NCBI GenBank assembly: GCA_052401645.1
Contig: CP198939.1
Location: 1,612,001-1,676,000, forward strand
Reading direction: 5' to 3'
Source: Arsenophonus sp052401645
GTDB taxonomy: Bacteria > Pseudomonadota > Gammaproteobacteria > Enterobacterales > Enterobacteriaceae
DNA: 64,000 bases
The position numbers and the translations under genes were made by a program. Below, one piece after another: positions 58,431 through 64,000 of this stretch. Position 1 is the first letter of the stretch. Each line of letters begins with the position of its first letter. The notes beneath the pieces were generated by a model that ran no database searches, had not been told where the DNA came from, and saw nothing but the letters and a program-made list of their open reading frames with translations.

Positions 58431-59459
58431 ATGTTTTCTATTCGATTAACTAATTTAGCTAATGAATTAGACGCAGAATTACATGGTGATGGTGATATTA
58501 CTATCACTAGTATTGCACCTATACATTTAGCAAAAAAAGGTAATATTACTTTTCTATCTGATAGCCGTTACTTGATGAAATTAGAAAAATGTAAAGCTTC
58601 TGCTATCGTATTAGCACAAAAAAATCTACTCAATAGTAAAATACCAGCATTAGTAGTCAAAGATCCTTATCTTGCATATGCTAAATTAGCTCAAATTTTG
58701 AATACTACACCTAAACCTGCAGAAAATATCCATCCTTCTGCTGTTATTGGGAAAACAGTTCAATTTGGTAAAAGTGTTTCTATTGGCGCAAATACCGTTA
58801 TTGAATCAAATGTAACATTAGGCAATCAAGTTATTATAGGTGCTGGTTGTTTTATTGGTAAAAATGTCAACATCGGTAGATGTACTTATATATGGTCGAA
58901 TGTTTCTATTTATCATAATGTTGAGATAGGAGAAAAATGTTTAATCCAATCTGGAGCAGTCATTGGTTCGGATGGATTTGGTTATGCAAATGAAAATGGA
59001 CAATGGATAAAAATACCTCAATTAGGTACAGTTATTATTGGTAATAATGTCGAAATTGGCGCTTGTACAACAATTGATCGCGGAGCGCTAGAGAATACAA
59101 TTATTGGTAATGGTGTCATTATTGATAATCAATGTCAAATTGCTCACAATGTTATTATAGGTGATCATACAGCTATCGCTAGCGGCGTTATTATAGCTGG
59201 TAGCCTAAGTATGGGTAGATATTGCATGATTGGTGGTGCAACTGTAATTAATGGACATATAAAAATTTGTGATAAAGTTACTATAACAGGAATGAGTATG
59301 GTAATGCGTTCAATTAATGATCCAGGAATATACTCTTCTGGAATTCCACTACAACCTAATAATATTTGGCGAAAAACAGCAACTTTAGTTATGAATATCA
59401 ATAAAATAGCTAAGCGACTGAAGGTATTAGAAAATAAAATATTTAGTAAAAATAACTAA
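58431..59459 (+). CDS. lpxD: UDP-3-O-acylglucosamine N-acyltransferase
   Basis: Third enzyme of lipid A synthesis: it adds the N-linked 3-hydroxyacyl chain from acyl-ACP to UDP-3-O-acyl-glucosamine. The product has 342 residues (341 in E. coli). The N-terminal uridine-binding domain (about 1-100, with GNITFLSDSRY) precedes a left-handed beta-helix of hexapeptide repeats (about 105-300); the catalytic His lies in QIAHNVIIGD. A C-terminal helix follows. It starts three bases after skp, so translation is probably coupled. It is followed by fabZ, lpxA and lpxB as in most enterics. Confidence 0.97.
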   Translation: MFSIRLTNLANELDAELHGDGDITITSIAPIHLAKKGNITFLSDSRYLMKLEKCKASAIVLAQKNLLNSKIPALVVKDPYLAYAKLAQILNTTPKPAENIHPSAVIGKTVQFGKSVSIGANTVIESNVTLGNQVIIGAGCFIGKNVNIGRCTYIWSNVSIYHNVEIGEKCLIQSGAVIGSDGFGYANENGQWIKIPQLGTVIIGNNVEIGACTTIDRGALENTIIGNGVIIDNQCQIAHNVIIGDHTAIASGVIIAGSLSMGRYCMIGGATVINGHIKICDKVTITGMSMVMRSINDPGIYSSGIPLQPNNIWRKTATLVMNINKIAKRLKVLENKIFSKNN

Positions 59460-59575
59460 ATATAAATTATATAGATTTATTAATTTCAATCTATTTAATA
59501 ACCTTATTTATGGTTATAAAACAAGTCGTATTATTCATATATAAATTTTAAATTTAAACAAAAAGAGTCTTTTCT

Positions 59576-60028
59576 ATGAGTGATAAAAATACTCTGGATA
59601 TAGAAGAAATTTTAGGTTTGTTACCACATCGATATCCTTTTTTATTAGTTGATCGTGTATTAGATTTTGAGAATGGTAAATTTTTACGAGCAGTAAAAAA
59701 TGTATCTTTTAATGAACCATTTTTTCAAGGTCATTTTCCTGGTAAGCCAATATTTCCAGGAGTATTAATTCTTGAAGCTATGGCTCAAGCTGCTGGTATT
59801 TTAGCTTTTAAGAGTGTAGGAAAATTAAAACATGGTGAACTTTATTATTTTGCTGGTATTGATGAAGCAAGATTTAAACATCCAGTACAACCTGGTGATC
59901 AAATGATTTTTGAAGTAATATTTGTTAAGACAAAGCGTGGTTTAACACGTTTTAAAGGTATTGCAAAAGTAGATAAAAAAGTTGTTTGTGAAGCGACAAT
60001 GATGTGCGCTAGAAGCCAAGAAGCATAA
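59576..60028 (+). CDS. fabZ: 3-hydroxyacyl-ACP dehydratase FabZ
   Basis: Hot-dog-fold dehydratase of fatty-acid elongation, making trans-2-enoyl-ACP; it competes with LpxA for 3-hydroxymyristoyl-ACP and so balances phospholipid against lipid A. The 150 residues are near the E. coli length (151). LLPHRYPFLLVDRV, the catalytic His in FQGHFPGKPIFPG and the Glu in LILEAMAQAAG are intact. A 116-bp spacer separates it from lpxD, and lpxA starts 15 bp after it. Confidence 0.98.
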   Translation: MSDKNTLDIEEILGLLPHRYPFLLVDRVLDFENGKFLRAVKNVSFNEPFFQGHFPGKPIFPGVLILEAMAQAAGILAFKSVGKLKHGELYYFAGIDEARFKHPVQPGDQMIFEVIFVKTKRGLTRFKGIAKVDKKVVCEATMMCARSQEA

Positions 60029-60043
60029 AAAATAAAGGCGGAT

Positions 60044-60841
60044 ATGATTAATAAAACAGCAATTATTCACCCCTCTTCAATCATTGAAGAGGGTGCAATT
60101 ATCAGTGATAATGTCTATATAGGTCCATTTTGTTATATCGGCTCTCAAGTTAAAATTAGTGCAAATACAAAACTTAAATCTCATGTAATTATTAACGGTA
60201 ATACTAAAATTGGTTGCAATAATCAGATATTTCAATTTGTTACTATAGGTGAAATTAATCAGGATCTAAAATATCGAGGAGAACCAACTCAAGTTGAGAT
60301 TGGTGATCATAATTGTGTTAGAGAAAGTTCTACTATCCATCGTGGTACAAAACAAGGTGGAGGTTTAACTAAAATATGTAATAATAATTTATTCATGGTG
60401 AATACTCATATTGCTCATGATTGTTTTATAGGAAATAATTGTGTAATTGCTAACAATGGAACTCTTGGTGGGCATGTTAAATTAGACGATTATGTTATAA
60501 TTGGTGGTATGAGTGCTATACATCAATTTTGTCAAGTTGGTACTCATGTCATGGTTGGAGGTTGTTCAGGTGTTGTTCAAGATATTCCACCTTATATAGT
60601 TGCACAAGGTAATCATGCAAGTCCTTATGGAGTAAATATCAAAGGTTTAAAACGTCATAAATTTACTAAAGAATCACTAGATATAATTAAAAATGCTTAT
60701 AAAATTATTTATCGTTGTGGTAAAACACTAGATGAAGCTATAGAAGAAATAATAATACTAGGAAAAAATAATAAACAATTGAAGATATTAAGTGATTTTT
60801 TAAAGAATTCAGCAAAATCTAATCGTGGAATTATTCGTTAA
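60044..60841 (+). CDS. lpxA: UDP-N-acetylglucosamine acyltransferase LpxA
   Basis: First enzyme of lipid A synthesis, transferring 3-hydroxymyristate to the 3-OH of UDP-GlcNAc. The product has 265 residues (262 in E. coli). Beta-helix hexapeptide repeats span about 1-185; the catalytic His is in NTHIAHDC. The chain-length ruler region GGHVKLDDY and a C-terminal helical domain follow. Cytoplasmic trimer. AAGGCGG precedes the ATG. The small spacing to fabZ and lpxB suggests one transcript. Confidence 0.97.
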   Translation: MINKTAIIHPSSIIEEGAIISDNVYIGPFCYIGSQVKISANTKLKSHVIINGNTKIGCNNQIFQFVTIGEINQDLKYRGEPTQVEIGDHNCVRESSTIHRGTKQGGGLTKICNNNLFMVNTHIAHDCFIGNNCVIANNGTLGGHVKLDDYVIIGGMSAIHQFCQVGTHVMVGGCSGVVQDIPPYIVAQGNHASPYGVNIKGLKRHKFTKESLDIIKNAYKIIYRCGKTLDEAIEEIIILGKNNKQLKILSDFLKNSAKSNRGIIR

Positions 60842-60859
60842 AAAATCTGGATAAAAACA

Positions 60860-62032
60860 TTGATAAACGTTCATCAAATTTTAATTCAACAACGACCTTT
60901 AACTATTGGTATTGTTGTAGGAGAAAAATCAGGAGATTTACTTGGAAAAGGGCTTATTTGTGCGTTAAGGCAACACGTACCTAATGCGTATTTCGTTGGT
61001 GTCGCTGGACCATTAATGCAAGCTGAGAAATGTGAAACATGGTATGAAATGGAAGAACTTTCTGTTATGGGTATTGTTGAAGTTATTGGACAATTACCAC
61101 GCTTATTAAAGATTAGGATTGATCTAACAAAGCGTTTTTCTAAATTACGACCTGATGTATTTATTGGAATAGATTCTCCTGATTTTAATATTACTCTTGA
61201 GAAAAGATTGAAACGAAAAGGGATAAGAACAATTCATTACGTAAGTCCTTCTATTTGGGCATGGAGACAAAGTCGTATATTTAAGATAAGAGAAGCAACA
61301 GATCTTGTGCTTACTTTATTACCATTTGAGAAAAAAATCTATGATCGTTATAATATTGCCTGTCGTTTTATAGGGCATAGAATGGCGGATATTATCCCTA
61401 TAAAACCTGATAAACAAAGTGCAAGAGTGCAACTAAATATAACTCATAATGTTAAATGTTTAGCTATTTTACCAGGTAGTCGTCGATCTGAAGTTGAAAT
61501 GTTAAGTAAAGACTTTTTACATACCGCTAAAATTCTAACAAAAGATTTTTCTGATTTACAAATTTTAGTTCCTACTGTTAATCAAGAACAACGAAAATAT
61601 TTTGAAACTATTTATAAAAAGATTTATCCAAACTTATCATTGAAAATCTTAGATGGTCAAGCGCAAATAGCAATGATAGCAGCTGATATAACTTTATTAG
61701 CTTCTGGAACAGCTACATTAGAATGCATGTTAATAAAATGTCCTATGGTAGTTGGATACAGAATGAAACCTATAACTTATTGGTTAGTTAAACGTTTAAT
61801 TAAAGTCCCTTTTATTTCATTACCAAACCTATTGGCAGGTAAAGAATTAGTTAAAGAATTTATTCAACACGATTGCCAACCTGAAAAATTAGCTAGATCA
61901 CTTAAGTTTTTATTAAATGATAAAAAGATGGTTAAGGAACTAAAACAAAATTTTTTAAAACTACATGAAAGTATTCGTTGCCATGCTGATCAACAAGTAG
62001 CAGAAGCTATCTTAGAGCTAAGTAAAAAATAA
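60860..62032 (+). CDS. lpxB: Lipid A disaccharide synthase
   Basis: Peripheral membrane glycosyltransferase (GT19) joining UDP-2,3-diacylglucosamine and lipid X to the lipid A disaccharide. The product has 390 residues (382 in E. coli); the extra residues are at the N-terminus. VVGEKSGDLLG, GIDSPDFNITLEKRL, YVSPSIWAWRQ, LPGSRRSEVEML and KCPMVVGYRMKP are family blocks. The start is TTG at 60860, with TCTGGA (60846-60851) upstream; no ATG fits the conserved N-terminus better. In enterics rnhB follows, but here 621 bp of non-coding DNA separate it from dnaE. Confidence 0.96.
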   Translation: MINVHQILIQQRPLTIGIVVGEKSGDLLGKGLICALRQHVPNAYFVGVAGPLMQAEKCETWYEMEELSVMGIVEVIGQLPRLLKIRIDLTKRFSKLRPDVFIGIDSPDFNITLEKRLKRKGIRTIHYVSPSIWAWRQSRIFKIREATDLVLTLLPFEKKIYDRYNIACRFIGHRMADIIPIKPDKQSARVQLNITHNVKCLAILPGSRRSEVEMLSKDFLHTAKILTKDFSDLQILVPTVNQEQRKYFETIYKKIYPNLSLKILDGQAQIAMIAADITLLASGTATLECMLIKCPMVVGYRMKPITYWLVKRLIKVPFISLPNLLAGKELVKEFIQHDCQPEKLARSLKFLLNDKKMVKELKQNFLKLHESIRCHADQQVAEAILELSKK

Positions 62033-62653
62033 ATAATCTTATTTATCTCTAAATTAAATTTATTATTAATGTTGATAAAAAGTGATCGAAGATATTTAGT
62101 TGTTATATAGCAATATTAAGAAACTATTATCTTATGTGTCAAATATAAAATAATAAACTTAAGTTTAAATTTAAAAATAAAAGAAAAATAATGTAATAAA
62201 TTTAATATTGATGTACAAAAAAGAAATAAATATGTTATAATAAAATGTTAAAATATATAGTTTAAAATAGATAAAATTAATATTTTTGTTTGTCTGTTTT
62301 TAAAAAAATAAGCAAATAACAAGTGTAAAAAATATAATTTTGTTTTATATTTTTTTTTGTAAATAATAATAACTCTTATTTTTTATAATATTTTATTTGA
62401 TTATTAATAATTATAATTAATATGTAAAAAAATATTAATCATCATCAATATTAGCGATAATTATCTACTAAACTATATGAACACGATACTTAGTTGGTTA
62501 AATCTAACTAAAGATTTGATATTAATCAAATATAATATTATTATTACTTCATTTCATTTATAAAACTTAATCAAAGAAATAATATAACATAATTTTATCA
62601 AAAAATTTTTACGCTTGGTTTATTAAATACTAAGTTAAAGAGTACAACTAAAA
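62033..62653. other. Non-coding gap at the position of rnhB
   Basis: 621 bp between lpxB and dnaE hold no gene. E. coli has rnhB (about 597 bp, ribonuclease HII) exactly here. No RnhB motif such as DEVGRG is readable. The dnaE promoter presumably lies here; a 14-bp palindrome TAAACTTAAGTTTA is at 62154-62167. Confidence 0.65.
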
Positions 62654-64000
62654 ATGGCAGAACCACGTTTTATACACTTACGTGTACATAGTGATTATTC
62701 CATTATAGATGGGTTATCAAAAATTAATCAACTCGTTAACAGAGTTGTAGAATTAGGTATGCCAGCATTAGCTATAACTGATTTTACTAATCTTTATGGT
62801 TTAGTGAAATTTTATAGTGCTGCTCATTCAGCTGGTATTAAACCAATTATTGGTGTAGATTTTTATCTAGAAAATAAATTACTCGGTGATGAAATAGCTC
62901 ACATAACAATCCTAGCTAAAGATAATAAAGGTTATCATAATTTAATATTACTCATCTCGGCAGCATATCAAAAAGGATATACTACAATAGGGCCATCAAT
63001 TAAACAAGAATGGCTAATAACCCATAAAGAAGGACTTCTATTACTCTCTGGTGGATCCATGGGAGATATTGGTAAACTTCTATTACGAGGTAATCAGCAA
63101 CTAGTTGAAAAATGTTTAGATTTTTATCAAACTTATTTTTATAACAATTATTATTTGGAATTTGTTAGAATTTGGACAGAATCTTCAGATGAAGAAAGAT
63201 ATTTACAAGCAGCAATTCAATTAGCAATTAAAAAAAATCTTCCTGTTGTTGCTACGAATAATGTCCGTTTTATAAATAGTAATGATTTTGCTGCTCATGA
63301 AATACGTGTAGCTATACATGATAGTTTTACACTCACTGATCCCAAAAGACCTAAAAATTATACTCCTCAACAATATCTACGAAGTGAACAGGAGATGGTT
63401 GAATTATTTTCAGATATTCCTGAAGCACTCAAAAATAGCGTTGAAATTGCTAAACGTTGTAATGTAATTATACATTTAGGTAAATATTTTTTACCAAAAT
63501 TTCCAACAGGGAATATTAAAATAGAAGATTTACTTATTAAATACGCCAAAGATGGATTAGAAGAACGATTAAAATTACTTTATACAGATGAAAAAAAGAG
63601 AAATTATCGACGGATCAAATATGATAAACGTTTAGATAGTGAGTTACGAGTGATTAATCAAATGGGATTTCCTGGTTATTTTTTAATCGTAATGGAGTTT
63701 ATTCAATGGTCAAAAGATAATTCTATTTTAGTTGGTCCTGGAAGGGGTTCTGGTGCTGGTTCATTAGTCGCTTATGCATTAAAAATTACTGATTTGGATC
63801 CTCTTGAATTCGATCTTCTATTTGAACGTTTTCTTAATCCTGAACGTATATCCATGCCTGACTTTGATGTTGATTTTTGTATGGAAAAACGTGATCAAGT
63901 CATTGAACATGTTACGAACATGTATGGTCGTGAAGCAGTTTCACAAATTATTACTTTTGGTACAATGACTGCAAAAGCGGTTATTCGAGATGTTGGTCGC
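62654..64000 (+). CDS. dnaE: DNA polymerase III alpha subunit (5' part, cut by window edge)
   Basis: Catalytic subunit of the replicative polymerase. The first 449 codons are in the window, open to the last base. It starts [20 protein letters not shown], close to E. coli [20 protein letters not shown]; this opens the PHP domain (about 1-270). The polymerase palm follows, with [16 protein letters not shown] and the catalytic pair in MPDFDVDF (near residues 400-405), then [19 protein letters not shown]. The frame is unbroken. No strong ribosome site is seen before the ATG. It follows the lpx cluster as in E. coli, with rnhB missing between. Confidence 0.97.
   Translation, partial: [449 protein letters not shown]

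Overview
The window looks like a chromosome segment of a heritable, host-restricted endosymbiont of the order Enterobacterales (Gammaproteobacteria). Every recognisable protein aligns, from memory, closely and over its full length with its Escherichia coli counterpart. Gene order is enterobacterial too: uvrC-pgsA-tRNA Gly-Cys-Leu, and dapD/map/rpsB-tsf-pyrH-frr-dxr-uppS-cdsA-rseP-bamA-skp-lpxD-fabZ-lpxA-lpxB-dnaE. The DNA is extremely AT-rich. The cold-shock protein is CspC-like with an extra N-terminal Ser-Asp-Lys-Met stretch, which I loosely associate with the Arsenophonus/Providencia side of the order; this placement is weak.

Layout. Bases 1 to about 42,300 are mostly gene desert (roughly one G or C in ten by eye). 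Isolated genes stand in it: cspC (minus strand), tRNA-Asn, pyrC, lpxL, a frameshifted alsT/yaaJ symporter gene, then uvrC-pgsA with three tRNAs. From 42,341 to 64,000 the window becomes gene-dense. dapD and map (minus strand) are separated by a gap the size of the missing glnD. The rpsB-to-lpxB cluster follows in ancestral order. A gap the size of the missing rnhB comes next, and the 5' part of dnaE runs off the right edge. Coding DNA totals about 22 kb of 64 kb; in the first 42 kb it is only about 14 percent.

Functions kept: translation (rpsB, tsf, frr, map, four tRNAs), replication and repair (dnaE, uvrC), pyrimidine synthesis (pyrC, pyrH), isoprenoid and undecaprenyl carrier synthesis (dxr, uppS), phospholipids (cdsA, pgsA, fabZ), lysine/peptidoglycan precursor (dapD), lipid A (lpxA, lpxB, lpxD, lpxL) and outer-membrane assembly (bamA, skp, rseP). 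Together they describe a cell that still builds an LPS-bearing outer membrane.

I found no phage, insertion sequence, CRISPR array, defence island or secondary-metabolite cluster, and no clearly new gene system. The most unusual features are the deserts themselves, which carry long perfect inverted repeats (up to 28 bp arms) far beyond chance expectation; an alsT reading frame broken at an 11-A run but otherwise intact; loss of the encoded CCA end in three of four tRNA genes; ghosts of glnD and rnhB with the original spacing; and substitutions at normally conserved positions in Dxr, UppS and PyrH.
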